64,000 nucleotides of DNA from Thalassobius sp047123305 (lineage in GTDB: Bacteria; Pseudomonadota; Alphaproteobacteria; Rhodobacterales; Rhodobacteraceae). The notes beneath the pieces are model-generated. The model worked only from the letters and a program-made list of their open reading frames with translations, made no database searches and was not told the DNA's origin. Numbering within the stretch: the first letter of the stretch is position 1; every line of letters starts with the position of its first letter. The translations under genes and the position numbers were made by a program. The stretch spans positions 3,720,001-3,784,000 of the forward strand of contig NZ_CP138918.1 in the NCBI RefSeq assembly GCF_047123305.1, read 5' to 3'. Below are positions 32,758 to 41,989 of this stretch, piece after piece.

Positions 32758-34161
32758 TCACACCAGACTGGGCAACCACAGCACAATTGCCGGGAAGGCC
32801 ACCAGCAGTGCAATGGTGATCGCATCGGCGATGAAGAAGGGGGTGACCCCTTTGAACACGTCCTGCACAGACAGGTCATCACGAACACCTGCCACCACAA
32901 AACAGTTGAGGCCAATGGGTGGGGTGATCAGGCAGAACTCGGCCATTTTCACCACCAGAATGCCAAACCAGATCGCGCACATTGGACCGGACATGCCAAA
33001 GGTGCTGTCTGCGGCCGAAACAAACTCGCCCCCGTTGAGCGCCATAACAGCGGGATACACCACCGGCAGGGTCAGAAGGAGCATCCCGATGGCGTCCATG
33101 AACATGCCTAGCACCGCATAGGCCAAGAGGATCAGCACCAGCGTCAACATCGGGCTTTGCTCCAGTCCGGTGATCCAATCAGAAAACGCACCGGGCAGAT
33201 CGGCAAAGCCAAGGAAGCGCACATAGATCAGCACGCCCCAAATGATGGTAAAGATCATTGCAGAGAGTTTGGCGGTTTCCAGCAGCGCATCTTTCAACTG
33301 TCCCCAACCCATGCCGCGCAGCAGTGCCATAAGGAAGACCACAAAAGCGCCCAAAGCGCCGCCCTCAGTCGGGGTGCCCCAGGCATCGCCGCCGAAGGGG
33401 TTGTAGATGAAGAAGATGATGATGAAGACCACAAAGAAGATCGGGAAGGCTGGCGGAAGAGAGGCAAAACGTTCTTTCCAGGTGAAGCCTTTCACCGGCG
33501 GGCCAAACTTGGGCAGGGTCAGCGCCAAGGTGACGATCAGCAGCCCGTAGATCAGCGCCGAAAACGCACCGGGGATGAAACCTGCCAGCAGCAGTTTGCC
33601 CACGTCCTGTTCCACAATAATGGCGTAGATCACCAGAATGGCCGAGGGCGGGATCAGCGAGGCGAGCGTGCCACCCGCCGCCACAACACCTGCGGCGAAA
33701 CGTTTGTCATAGCCAATCTTCAGCATTTCCGGGATGGCGATCCGTGCAAAGACGGCGGAGGTGGCGACCGAGGCGCCAGAGACCGCCGCAAATCCCGCAG
33801 TGGCAAAGACGGTCGACACAGCCAAGCCGCCCGGCAACCAACCGACCCAGCGTTTGGCGGCCTCAAACAGCGCTTTGGTCAGACCGGCGTAATAGGCCAG
33901 ATAGCCAATCAGGATGAAGGTCGGGATCAGCGACAACGCTTGACTGGACACTTTCGAGTGCGGCACCTGCCCGGCGGTTTTCACCGCAATCCCCAGCGCT
34001 TTGCCAAATCGGTCAGGGGCGTAGTCGAACTTGTTCCAGAAGAACCAGATCAGCCCCACCAAGCCGGCAACACCAGCGGCAAAGGCCACCCGCATTCCCA
34101 GCACGACCAAAAGCAGCAGGAAGCCGGAAACCCAGAGGCCAATTTCAATGCTTTCCATCAT
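32758..34161 (-). CDS. TRAP transporter large permease (DctM family)
   Basis: A 467-residue inner membrane protein with about a dozen hydrophobic segments and DctM-type blocks (ATSAVFARIAIPEMLKIGYDKRFAAGVVAAGGTLASLIPPSAILVIYA). It is the main transport subunit of a tripartite ATP-independent periplasmic transporter, driving import of organic acids with a sodium or proton gradient. The substrate is not known. It overlaps the small permease gene by 4 nt. The binding-protein gene of the set is damaged. Confidence 0.93.
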   Translation of the reverse strand: MMESIEIGLWVSGFLLLLVVLGMRVAFAAGVAGLVGLIWFFWNKFDYAPDRFGKALGIAVKTAGQVPHSKVSSQALSLIPTFILIGYLAYYAGLTKALFEAAKRWVGWLPGGLAVSTVFATAGFAAVSGASVATSAVFARIAIPEMLKIGYDKRFAAGVVAAGGTLASLIPPSAILVIYAIIVEQDVGKLLLAGFIPGAFSALIYGLLIVTLALTLPKFGPPVKGFTWKERFASLPPAFPIFFVVFIIIFFIYNPFGGDAWGTPTEGGALGAFVVFLMALLRGMGWGQLKDALLETAKLSAMIFTIIWGVLIYVRFLGFADLPGAFSDWITGLEQSPMLTLVLILLAYAVLGMFMDAIGMLLLTLPVVYPAVMALNGGEFVSAADSTFGMSGPMCAIWFGILVVKMAEFCLITPPIGLNCFVVAGVRDDLSVQDVFKGVTPFFIADAITIALLVAFPAIVLWLPSLV

Positions 34162-34820
34162 TGCGCCCCTTTTTCACGATCCGCGTCACCACTGACATGC
34201 AGCGCCTCTTCGGCGGCCTGCGCCGCCGCCGACAGCACCAATGGCACGGCCACGGGTTCCACCAGACCTTTCACAAAGGCGCGGCCATAGCCGACCAGCT
34301 GGATCGTTAGCCGCAGGCACAACACGGAAAACGCAACTGGGGCCAACAACTTGGCGGGCCAGATCGGGATGCCAATGTCGATGGAACTGTCACGGCTCCA
34401 CAATGGGGCGGCGAAATCAAAGCTGCGATCGAAATGGGACCAGGTGCCCCAGACCAAAAGGACCATCAGCGCCAATGCCACCAATGTGGTCAGAAACTCT
34501 GCCGCCCAAAGCGCGCGGCCTTTCAATCGTCCCACCAGAATGTCCATGCGGATATGGCCACCGTCACGTTGAGTGAAGGCAATCCCCATAAAGGCAATCA
34601 AGGGCATGGCCTGTTCGATCCAGTCCACATAGCCCGGCAGGGGGGCGTTAAACAGGTTCCGGCCTGACACCGAAACCACCGCCAATAGCATCAGTGAAAA
34701 AACCGCCAGCCCGCTGACCAGCGCCAAGATGCGCTCAATCCGGTGCAATCCCCGATCCAGACGGCTCAGCGTTGAGACGTCTTCCAATACCGCAGCTGAT
34801 CCAGCCATGGCCTCCCCCAT
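34158..34820 (-). CDS. TRAP transporter small permease (DctQ family)
   Basis: A 220-residue membrane protein with four hydrophobic segments and a DctQ-type core (LPGYVDWIEQAMPLIAFMGIAFTQRDGGHIRMDIL). It supports the large permease in TRAP transport. The start may be ATG 34820 or the in-frame ATG 34808, which has a GGAGG only 2-3 nt upstream. The C-terminal tail after the last helix is longer than usual and Ala-rich. It follows the binding-protein gene after a terminator-like hairpin. Confidence 0.9.
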   Translation of the reverse strand: MGEAMAGSAAVLEDVSTLSRLDRGLHRIERILALVSGLAVFSLMLLAVVSVSGRNLFNAPLPGYVDWIEQAMPLIAFMGIAFTQRDGGHIRMDILVGRLKGRALWAAEFLTTLVALALMVLLVWGTWSHFDRSFDFAAPLWSRDSSIDIGIPIWPAKLLAPVAFSVLCLRLTIQLVGYGRAFVKGLVEPVAVPLVLSAAAQAAEEALHVSGDADREKGAQ

Positions 34821-34868
34821 CTTGTTTTATTGGCCCTGCCAACGCTCCCCCGCGTGACAGATGCAAAA

Positions 34869-34896
34869 GGACCGCCCGCCGCTAAGGGGGCGGTCC
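34869..34896 (-). terminator. Terminator-like hairpin between the TRAP binding protein and permease genes
   Basis: GGACCGCCC (34869-34877) pairs with GGGCGGTCC (34888-34896). On the minus strand the stem is followed by TTTTGC. Its position after the binding-protein gene suits partial termination that keeps permease levels low. Confidence 0.65.
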
Positions 34897-34918
34897 AATG
34901 TGTTCAACGTCGGTGGCT

Positions 34919-35833
34919 TTAGCTGCCGCGCTGTGCTTTCAGGGTCTCCATGACCAGATCATAAAGCTCTTGGGCCGGAATGCCCTGCGCGGTCATGTCG
35001 GCAATCCATTTGTCACGGATCGGACCAGCGGCCACGTCGCGGAACTTGGCGATCTCATCGTCCGAGAGCATCACCTTGGCGACGTTCTTCTCGGCCAGAA
35101 CGGTGTCCCATTTGGACAGCAGTGCGCCGTAGTTGGCCAGGTAGTGCCCGATGGCTTCGTCGATCGAGCTGTCCAGCGCCTCGCGGTGGGCGTCCGACAG
35201 GCCGTCATAGGCGTCAATGTTGACCACAACCGGGCAGTTCACAGTGCCGGGGTTCAGGTTGGCGGTCCACCAGCTGGCCTGATCGATGGTGCGGTAGGCA
35301 AAATGGGCGTGCTGGGCGAAGGCCACAGTGTCCACAACACCGCTTTCCATTGCGTTATAGGCTTCGGTTGCCGTGACCGAGGTCGGCACAGCCCCAACGG
35401 CGCTGAAAGCTTGACCGATGCCGCCGGTTGCGCGTACCCGCATGCCTTCAAACTCGGCCAGTTCGTCACGCGCATCGCCAGTGCCAACAATGTTATACTG
35501 CGGCATAGGCGAGGTCATCAGCAGCTTGGCATTCCAGCGTGCCAGATCTTTCTGCACGGCGGGGTGGCCATAAACAGCGTGGCTGACGGCCACTTCTTCT
35601 TCTAGCGTGTTCACACCAAGGAACGGCAGTTCCAGCACGGTGATGGTCGGGTTCTTGTCGCGGTGATAACCCGCGCAGAACTGCGCCATTTCAAATGCGC
35701 CAATAGAGATACCATCCAGGTTTTCACGGTTCTTCGACAGGCCGCCGTAGGAGATGTTCAGGGTGAAATCGCCGCCGGTTTTCTCCGACACCAGCTCGGC
35801 CAGCGCCCCCCACCTGCCAAGACCCGCAGCCAA
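34919..35833 (-). pseudogene. TRAP transporter binding protein (DctP family), 5'-truncated
   Basis: About 304 residues align in character with DctP-type binding proteins (LSKNRENLDGISIGAFEMAQFC; GMRVRATGGIGQAFSAVGAVPTSVT; YNAMESGVVDT). The N-terminus is wrong: there is no signal peptide, no ATG and no ribosome site. The frame runs only to a stop near 35880, starting with a TTG at best. Roughly 30-50 residues, including the export signal, appear to be lost at a junction close to 35835-35870, where the sequence becomes more A/T-rich. Without a signal the product could not reach the periplasm, so I call it a pseudogene. A working start upstream by frameshift is not seen. Confidence 0.65.
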
Positions 35834-35921
35834 AAGCGCGACGTTAAGTGGGAATTTTTCCTGAATGATACACCGTACTTATACGGGAAACGCCATCCCT
35901 TGGCCTTGTATGAAGATGACC

Positions 35922-35935
35922 TTGACTTAAATCAA
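35922..35935. promoter_or_regulatory. FNR-type site before the flavodoxin-like gene
   Basis: TTGACTTAAATCAA matches the FNR/FnrL consensus TTGAT-N4-ATCAA at 9 of 10 positions. Its centre is about 41.5 nt before the start codon at 35970. If it acts as a class II activator site, the transcript would start at or near the ATG, that is, be almost leaderless. Confidence 0.6.
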
Positions 35936-35969
35936 AGAGATTAACCCGCATCTGGAAAACACTTTAAAA

Positions 35970-36470
35970 ATGCATGACCTTTTAGTTGTTTGTTTTTCAA
36001 GAACCGGATTCACCCGGCGGGCGGCGGCAGAATTTCAACGCCTTGTCCCCGCCGAGTTTGAAGAGATCCGTGAGCAGCGTCCCTTTCGGGGGCCGTTTTC
36101 CTATCTTATGGCACGCTGGAGCATCCTGCGCCGCCAGAGCCGCGCAATCCTGCCACCGTTCCATCAGGCGCAGGACTTTAAGGGTGTTTTGATCTGTACG
36201 CCCAACTGGGCCGGCGCGATGGCACCCCCGGTGCTGAGCTGGCTCCGGTGTCAGGAATCCCCCTTCCCGCCTTACGCCCTCTTGGTGACCCAAAGCGGCA
36301 CGTCGGGTGGCTCGATTGTTGAGGAAGCACGGCAAGAAATTGGCCATGCGCCGGTGCACAGCCTGTTTTTGCGTGACGCCTACGTGGCAGACGGCAGCTA
36401 CATGACGCAGCTACAGCCCTTTGCCCGCCACCTATCGCAACAGTTTCACGACCTGGCAGAGACACACTGA
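35970..36470 (+). CDS. Flavodoxin-like protein
   Basis: A 166-residue protein with a flavodoxin-type N-terminus (LLVVCFSRTGFTRRAAAEF, the phosphate-binding loop) and the blocks GVLICTPNWAGAMAPPVLSWL and LLVTQSGTSGGS. It probably binds FMN and transfers electrons or acts as an NAD(P)H oxidoreductase; the partner is unknown. The start ATG 35970 has no clear ribosome site. An FNR-type site lies just upstream, suggesting expression under low oxygen. It converges on the molybdopterin-binding gene with only 2 nt between the stops. Confidence 0.78.
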   Translation: MHDLLVVCFSRTGFTRRAAAEFQRLVPAEFEEIREQRPFRGPFSYLMARWSILRRQSRAILPPFHQAQDFKGVLICTPNWAGAMAPPVLSWLRCQESPFPPYALLVTQSGTSGGSIVEEARQEIGHAPVHSLFLRDAYVADGSYMTQLQPFARHLSQQFHDLAETH

Positions 36471-36472
36471 GC

Positions 36473-37474
36473 TTAGGATTGTCGCTTTGACCGCCGTGGC
36501 ATCGGACGGGTCGGAATTTCCTTAAGCAGACCACCAACGCCCATTTCGGCAATGTCCTGCCCCGAGACGTCAATGCCGCAGGCCACACGGCTGAGCACCC
36601 AATCCGCCCCATTCAATGCCGGAGAGCGGGCACAGCCCGGCATGCCAATCACCGGACGTGCCCCCAGCTGGCCAAGGAACAACAGATTGCCGGGATCCAC
36701 CGGCATACCAAACCGTTCCACCCGTCCGCCCGCCAGCCGCACCGCCTGCGGGGCGACATCATAGGCGTCCGATGTGGCCGAGGCAGTGAGGATCAGAGCC
36801 ATATCGGCCTTGACCTCCTTCAGCGCCACACTCAGGTCAGCCTCGCGATGTGGGACCAGTTCGACCTCCTCCAACTCCATGCCCAGCGCCGCAATCCGAT
36901 CCGCAATGGCTTGCTGGCCTTTCAACCCCGCGCCGCCCGGAATGTCGGTCACGATCAGCGCAGCGGTGCGATGGACCGGCGGGCGCAGACGCATCGCGCC
37001 CTTTGCCACTGCACAGGCCTTTTCGATATCGCGACTGCTGACACCGTAAGAAATCACCTTGACCGTGCCGACCATGCCGCCTTTGGTCATCTGCTGATAG
37101 GCAGGCACGGTTGCCAGCGTGATCATCGGTTCAATCGCGTTCATCGCCACCAGCGCGCGCTGGTTCAGCGACACCACACCGGGGCCATTGGCGGTGATAT
37201 TCACCCGTCCGGTGAAGGCTTTGCTAAGGCTTAGCCCTGCCGCCTCGGGATCTGGAACAAGCGAATGTGCCAAGGCATCCGCTGCTGCATCTTCATGCAT
37301 GTCGCCGGCTTCCAGCCGGGCAACGGTCACTTCCGCAACCTCCGCCGCGATCAGGGCCGCGACATGGCCCGCCTCTAACAGCAGCCCCTTGCGCAATTTC
37401 TGATCCGGCAGTTGCAGCGAATGGGCCAGAATGGCGCCCTCGGCGTCAGCACTTGGGACGGGTCCGAACTTCAT
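36473..37474 (-). CDS. Molybdopterin-binding protein (MoeA/MogA-like)
   Basis: A 333-residue protein with a molybdopterin-binding domain. The C-terminal half contains LILTASATSDAYDVAPQAVRLAGGRVERFGMPVDPGNLLFLGQLGARPVIGMPGCARSP, the region that in MoeA/CinA-type domains holds the cofactor. The N-terminal region has AHSLQLPDQKLRKGLLLEAGHVAALIAAEV. Proteins of this type are encoded with XdhC and CoxD/E in clusters for molybdenum hydroxylases. It starts 3 nt after the xdhC-like stop. Its exact step in cofactor insertion is unknown. Confidence 0.82.
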   Translation of the reverse strand: MKFGPVPSADAEGAILAHSLQLPDQKLRKGLLLEAGHVAALIAAEVAEVTVARLEAGDMHEDAAADALAHSLVPDPEAAGLSLSKAFTGRVNITANGPGVVSLNQRALVAMNAIEPMITLATVPAYQQMTKGGMVGTVKVISYGVSSRDIEKACAVAKGAMRLRPPVHRTAALIVTDIPGGAGLKGQQAIADRIAALGMELEEVELVPHREADLSVALKEVKADMALILTASATSDAYDVAPQAVRLAGGRVERFGMPVDPGNLLFLGQLGARPVIGMPGCARSPALNGADWVLSRVACGIDVSGQDIAEMGVGGLLKEIPTRPMPRRSKRQS

Positions 37475-37477
37475 GGC

Positions 37478-38443
37478 TCACCCTTTACGCAGAATGGCGG
37501 TGCATTCCGCCATGATCGACAGGGCAATCTCTGCCGGGCTTGCCGCGCCAATGTCCAGTCCAACGGGGCCGTGGATTTTACCAATCTCCTCAGCGCTGTA
37601 GCCCTTTTCGTCAAACCGTGCGACCCGTTTTGCGTGGGTCCGTTTTGACCCCAAAGCGCCGATATAGAACACATCCGACCGCAGCGCCTGTTCCAGCGCG
37701 GGGTCATCCAGTTTGGGATCATGGGTCAGCAATACCAGGGCGGTGCGACTGTCGAGCCCATAGCTAGCGACGCCTTCGTCGGGCCAGTCATGCAGGATGG
37801 TTTCGCCGGGAAACCGCGCCTCGGATCCGAAACTTTCGCGCGGGTCGATCAAGGTCGGGTCATAGCCCGCCAGCCGCGCCATCGGCACCAGCGCCTGCGC
37901 AATATGTACCGCGCCAACAATCAGCATGCGCAGCGGCGGATTATGGATCGCCACAAAGGTCTGGCCATCCTCCTCAAACCCCGACCGATCCATGCGGAAC
38001 TGGTCGTCATACCCCTGATCGGTCAGGCTACGGGTGCCGGTTGCAAGATTTACCACATAGGCCGTGGGGCGACGTGCGGCGCGGGCAGCAACCAGATCTG
38101 ACAGCATCGCCTCAGGCAGCACCTTGCCAACAGGTTCGACCAACACACGGATGGTGCCACCACAGGCCAGCCCCACCGCAAAGGCATCGCCATCGCTGAT
38201 GCCATATTCCAACAGGCGGCTTTCGCCCGCCTCCAGCGCCTCCAGCGCTTCAACCACAACTGCACCTTCCACGCAGCCGCCGGAAACCGATCCTTCGATT
38301 TCCCCCTCTGACGAAATGGCCAATTGGCTGCCCACCCGTCGCGGTGCGCTGCCCCAGGTTTCCACCACCGTTGCCAGCACAGCCCCTTTGCCCTCGCGGT
38401 GCCAGCCCAGCGCGATTTCTGGAATGTTGTCAAAGCGGTCCAT
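37478..38443 (-). CDS. XdhC/CoxI family protein
   Basis: A 321-residue protein of the XdhC/CoxI family. The N-terminal domain has ATVVETWGSAPRRVGSQLAI and EGSVSGGCVEGAVV, the signature of the family; the C-terminal Rossmann-like domain has IVGAVHIAQALVPMA and LTHDPKLDDPALEQAL. XdhC binds molybdenum cofactor and delivers its sulfurated form to xanthine dehydrogenase or CO dehydrogenase-type enzymes. The start is ATG 38443, preceded by GGGAGAG. It sits between the VWA and molybdopterin-binding genes on the same strand. Confidence 0.92.
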   Translation of the reverse strand: MDRFDNIPEIALGWHREGKGAVLATVVETWGSAPRRVGSQLAISSEGEIEGSVSGGCVEGAVVVEALEALEAGESRLLEYGISDGDAFAVGLACGGTIRVLVEPVGKVLPEAMLSDLVAARAARRPTAYVVNLATGTRSLTDQGYDDQFRMDRSGFEEDGQTFVAIHNPPLRMLIVGAVHIAQALVPMARLAGYDPTLIDPRESFGSEARFPGETILHDWPDEGVASYGLDSRTALVLLTHDPKLDDPALEQALRSDVFYIGALGSKRTHAKRVARFDEKGYSAEEIGKIHGPVGLDIGAASPAEIALSIMAECTAILRKG

Positions 38444-38510
38444 CAATTCTCTCCCTTAGCGGCAAGCAACCTAGCAGGCCGGCGCGGCTTGTCCATTGCT
38501 GACAGGTGTT

Positions 38511-39773
38511 TCAGGCCCCTTCCGCCATCATCCGCAACAACCGGTCTTTTTCACCGCGATCCTGCGCGTCTGAGATCGCCGCTGCCAGGGCTTCAAGCGA
38601 AGCGATGGAATGACCGGCGCGGAAGGCATCCACATGCGGCAACATCGCCTTTATCCCCTGTGCCTTGGGGGCAAAACCGTCCCAGCGCAAAAGCGGGTTG
38701 ATCCAGATAAGACGACGTGAGGACAGGTGCAGCCGCTCCATCTCTTTACTGAGTGACGCCGCATCGCCGCGATCCAACCCGTCGGTGATCAGCAGGACCA
38801 CCGCCCCCTGCCCCAGCACGCGGCGTGACCAGTCGCGATTGAACAGATGCAGACAATCGCCAATGCGGGTGCCGCCCTCCCAATCCTGCGCCTCGGCCCC
38901 CGCCAGCGCGAGGGCCTGATCCACGTCACGGCGCCGCAGATGGCGGGTGATATTGGTCAGCCGGGTGCCAAAGGTAAAGCCATGCACCTTGGCCCAGCCT
39001 GCCCCCTTTTCATTGGCGACCGCATGGAGAAAGTGCAAAACCATCCGGCTGTATTGCGACATGGAGCCTGAGATATCGCAAAGCACCACCAGATTGGGCC
39101 ATCGGGTGCGCCGCTGTTTCATCGCCAGTTCATGCAGCTCGCCACCCCGCCGCATTGAGGCCCGGATGGTGCGCCGCCAGTCCAGCGCGTGGCCCGTCAT
39201 GGCGGCTTGCACCCGGCGTGACCGGATCGGCTGCACCGGCAGTTTCAGCCGCGCAATCATGCGTTTGGCGGCAGCGATTTCATCAGTGCTCATCTGCTCG
39301 AAATCCAGCGTACGCAGTTTTTCCTGCACCGAGGTGGTCTGAGAGGCATCCACCTCGATCCGGACCTCATCCGCCTCGGGCAATTCCGGCAAATCGTCGG
39401 GTTGCTGCCCCTCCAGCAGCGCCTCTGCCGCGCGTTTTTCTGCGGCGCGGGCTTTGCGTTCGTCCTGCACACCACGTACGGCCGGCAGCATCATCGCCAT
39501 CATATGTTCTAGATAGCGTGGGTCCCGCCAGTACAAACGGAACACCTGCGCAAACACCGCCCGCTGTTCGGGGCGGGTGACAAAACAGGCGTGTAACGTC
39601 CAGTAGAAATCTTCCTTGCGACTGAATCCCGCCGCCTCCACCGCGCGGATCGCATCAATCACCCGCCCCGGCCCAATCGCCAACCCCGCCTTGCGCAGGG
39701 CACGGGCGAAATGGATGATGTTATGGCTGAGCTTGGGATCCTCAGGCAGGTCCAGATCGGGCAGCTGGGTCAT
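38511..39773 (-). CDS. VWA domain protein, CoxE-like
   Basis: A 420-residue protein with a von Willebrand A domain in its second half. The metal-dependent adhesion site is seen as LCDISGSMSQYSRM (DxSxS), with LLITDGLDRGD later. The N-terminal half is helical and typical of CoxE. In Oligotropha CoxD (a MoxR ATPase) and CoxE build the Cu-S-Mo active site of CO dehydrogenase. Here the MoxR gene lies just upstream with 14 nt between, supporting a similar chaperone pair. Confidence 0.9.
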   Translation of the reverse strand: MTQLPDLDLPEDPKLSHNIIHFARALRKAGLAIGPGRVIDAIRAVEAAGFSRKEDFYWTLHACFVTRPEQRAVFAQVFRLYWRDPRYLEHMMAMMLPAVRGVQDERKARAAEKRAAEALLEGQQPDDLPELPEADEVRIEVDASQTTSVQEKLRTLDFEQMSTDEIAAAKRMIARLKLPVQPIRSRRVQAAMTGHALDWRRTIRASMRRGGELHELAMKQRRTRWPNLVVLCDISGSMSQYSRMVLHFLHAVANEKGAGWAKVHGFTFGTRLTNITRHLRRRDVDQALALAGAEAQDWEGGTRIGDCLHLFNRDWSRRVLGQGAVVLLITDGLDRGDAASLSKEMERLHLSSRRLIWINPLLRWDGFAPKAQGIKAMLPHVDAFRAGHSIASLEALAAAISDAQDRGEKDRLLRMMAEGA

Positions 39774-39787
39774 TGCATTGCCCCCAA

Positions 39788-40696
39788 TTATGCCGGTTCC
39801 AACCTGGCCTTGGCCTCATCCAGAATGCGTTTCGCCTCTGAGCCTTGCAGGCGTTGAATGTCATCCTGATACTTCAGAACCGCCCCCAATGTGTCGGCAA
39901 TCACCTCGGGGCTGAGGGTCAGCACGTCCAAAGCTAGCAGACATTTCGCCCAGTCGATGGTTTCAGCCACACCGGGTTTCTTGAACAGGTCTTCGGTGCG
40001 CAGGCGTTGAACAAAGGCAACCACCTCACGGCTGAGGGCTTCGGCGGCTTCGGGGGCGCGGGCCTGCAGGATTTCCACCTCACGGTCAAAGCCGGGGTAA
40101 TCCACCCAATGGTAGAGGCAGCGCCGTTTCAGTGCGTCATGCACTTCGCGGGTGCGGTTGGAGGTCAGGATCACAATCGGCGGCTCGGGTGCTTTGATGG
40201 TGCCCAATTCGGGAATGGTGACCTGAAAATCGCTGAGCGCTTCTAGCAGAAAGGCCTCAAACGGCTCATCAGTGCGGTCAATCTCATCAATCAGCAAAAC
40301 CGGCGCGCCGCCGTCCTGTGGGCGCATGGCCTGCAACAGCGGGCGTTCGATCAGGTAGTCTTCGGTGAACAGCTCATTTTTCAAGGCGTCACGGTCCGCG
40401 CCTCCCGCCGCCTCTGCAGTGCGGATGGCCACCATCTGTTCAGCAAAGTTCCATTCATAAACGGCCGAAGAAGCATCCAGCCCCTCATAACATTGCAGTC
40501 GGATCAACCGGCGGCCCAGCGCGGCGGCGATGGCTTTGGCAATCTCGGTCTTGCCGGTGCCCGCTTCGCCTTCCAAAAACAGGGGACGGCCCAGCTTCAG
40601 CGACAGAAACCCAACCGTAGCAAGGGCGCGGCTGCAGACATAGTCCTGACCGGCAAGCTGCTGTTGCAGATCCTCAATGGATGTGGCTGTGCGCAT
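39788..40696 (-). CDS. MoxR-family AAA ATPase, CoxD-like
   Basis: A 302-residue AAA+ ATPase with Walker A EGEAGTGKTE (about residues 42-51), Walker B PVLLIDEIDR and sensor motif VILTSNRTREVHDALKRRCLYHWVDYP. It is the first gene of the CoxD-CoxE-XdhC-molybdopterin set and probably remodels a molybdenum hydroxylase during cofactor maturation. The start is ATG 40696, with GGGAGGA upstream. The open frame continues far beyond this, but that part is antisense to the glycosyltransferase gene and is not coding. Confidence 0.92.
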   Translation of the reverse strand: MRTATSIEDLQQQLAGQDYVCSRALATVGFLSLKLGRPLFLEGEAGTGKTEIAKAIAAALGRRLIRLQCYEGLDASSAVYEWNFAEQMVAIRTAEAAGGADRDALKNELFTEDYLIERPLLQAMRPQDGGAPVLLIDEIDRTDEPFEAFLLEALSDFQVTIPELGTIKAPEPPIVILTSNRTREVHDALKRRCLYHWVDYPGFDREVEILQARAPEAAEALSREVVAFVQRLRTEDLFKKPGVAETIDWAKCLLALDVLTLSPEVIADTLGAVLKYQDDIQRLQGSEAKRILDEAKARLEPA

Positions 40697-40957
40697 GAAA
40701 ATCCTCCCTTGATCGGTAGAAGGGCAGCCCCGGCCCCGTAGGTCAAGCACGACGAAGGTCGCGTGCGGGTTTGCTGGCCTGTCCCACCGCGTTGCGGGGC
40801 TGCCGCAGGTCGAAAAGAGCGCCTGTCGAACAATTGACGCAATCTGCTGTGGATTGTAGGTAATTGGGAAACAACCGGCTAAACCATTAATGAAATCAGC
40901 CGTTTCGAGAGCAGAGAGCATACCCGTGAGCATTGCACAACCCAAAGGGGCCGGCAG

Positions 40958-41989
40958 ATGCGTGTAACCGCAGTCACCTGCGTGAAAAACGAAGGTCCGT
41001 TTCTGTTGGAATGGATCGCCTTTAACCGGCTGATCGGCGTCACCGACCATCTGTTTTATTCCAATGATTGCGACGATGGCACTGACCGCCTGCTGGATGC
41101 TTTGGCCGCGCGTGGCTTGGTGCAGCACCTGCCCAATCCGGCTGAGGGGCGCAATTACCAGATGGAGGCGCTGAAACACGCCGCCAAACAGGACATCGTG
41201 ACCGAGGCCGATTGGGTCTGGGTGGCGGATGTGGACGAGTTTTTGAACATCCATGTGGGCGACAATACGATCCCCGCGCTGATCGAGGCCTGTGGCAACC
41301 CACAGGCAATCTCGGTCAATTTCCAGTTCTTTGCCAATGATGACGTCGAAGGGTTTGAGGACCGCCCCGTCATCGGGCAGTTCACCCGATCGCATAATCC
41401 CGACCTTTGGGGCGGTGAATCCGCGATTGAGGTGAAATCCCTGATGCGGCACGATTTTCCGCTGAAATACTTCGGCGCCCACCGCCCGTTTTTCCGCGAA
41501 AAACTGCCCCCGAAGAAACGCCCCAGCTGGACGGATGGGTCGGGACGCGCGGTGCAACACAAGTTTCTGGTCGCCGCCAACCCCCGCCGCATCCGCAAGT
41601 TTCCCGCCCAAGGCGCCCGCGCCTTTGCCACGTTGAACCACTATCCGCTGCGCTCGCTTGACAGTTATCTGGTCAAGAATGACCGTGGCGACGTGAACCG
41701 TGAAAATCGGGCGTTTGATGACACCTACTGGCGCGAACGCAACGATCCCGCTTACCAAGACGTCTCGATTCAGCGGTATCTGCCGAAACTGGAAAAGGCG
41801 CTGGCGGAGCTGAAATCGGATCCTGTAATCAAAGCCCTGCATGACGAAGCCTGCGCGCTGCACCGCGCTAAACGTGATGATCTGCTGACCAGGTCGGCCT
41901 ATCAGGACATGCGGGATCAACTGCTTAATGCCTCGAAGTTGCCGCCCGAAGAAGAGGCAATGATCGCCCGGCTGGGGCTGGAGGCATGA
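40958..41989 (+). CDS. Glycosyltransferase, family 2-like (first of three related domains)
   Basis: A 343-residue cytosolic protein. The start, VTAVTCVKNEGPFLLEWIAFNRLIGV, and YSNDCDDGTDRLLD are typical of the Glyco_tranf_2_4 group. The metal- and nucleotide-sugar-binding DxD lies at D91-V-D93 (VADVDEFLNI). A later block, LNHYPLRSLDSYLVKNDRGDV, is shared with the other two glycosyltransferase domains in this cluster. The sugar and acceptor are unknown. It is divergent from the MoxR gene and overlaps the sulfotransferase-like gene by 4 nt. Confidence 0.88.
   Translation: MRVTAVTCVKNEGPFLLEWIAFNRLIGVTDHLFYSNDCDDGTDRLLDALAARGLVQHLPNPAEGRNYQMEALKHAAKQDIVTEADWVWVADVDEFLNIHVGDNTIPALIEACGNPQAISVNFQFFANDDVEGFEDRPVIGQFTRSHNPDLWGGESAIEVKSLMRHDFPLKYFGAHRPFFREKLPPKKRPSWTDGSGRAVQHKFLVAANPRRIRKFPAQGARAFATLNHYPLRSLDSYLVKNDRGDVNRENRAFDDTYWRERNDPAYQDVSIQRYLPKLEKALAELKSDPVIKALHDEACALHRAKRDDLLTRSAYQDMRDQLLNASKLPPEEEAMIARLGLEA

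Noticed and set aside
40697..41920. Apparent N-terminal extension of the MoxR ATPase frame
   Set aside because: The extra sequence is antisense to the glycosyltransferase gene. The ATPase family starts near ATG 40696, which has a good ribosome site.
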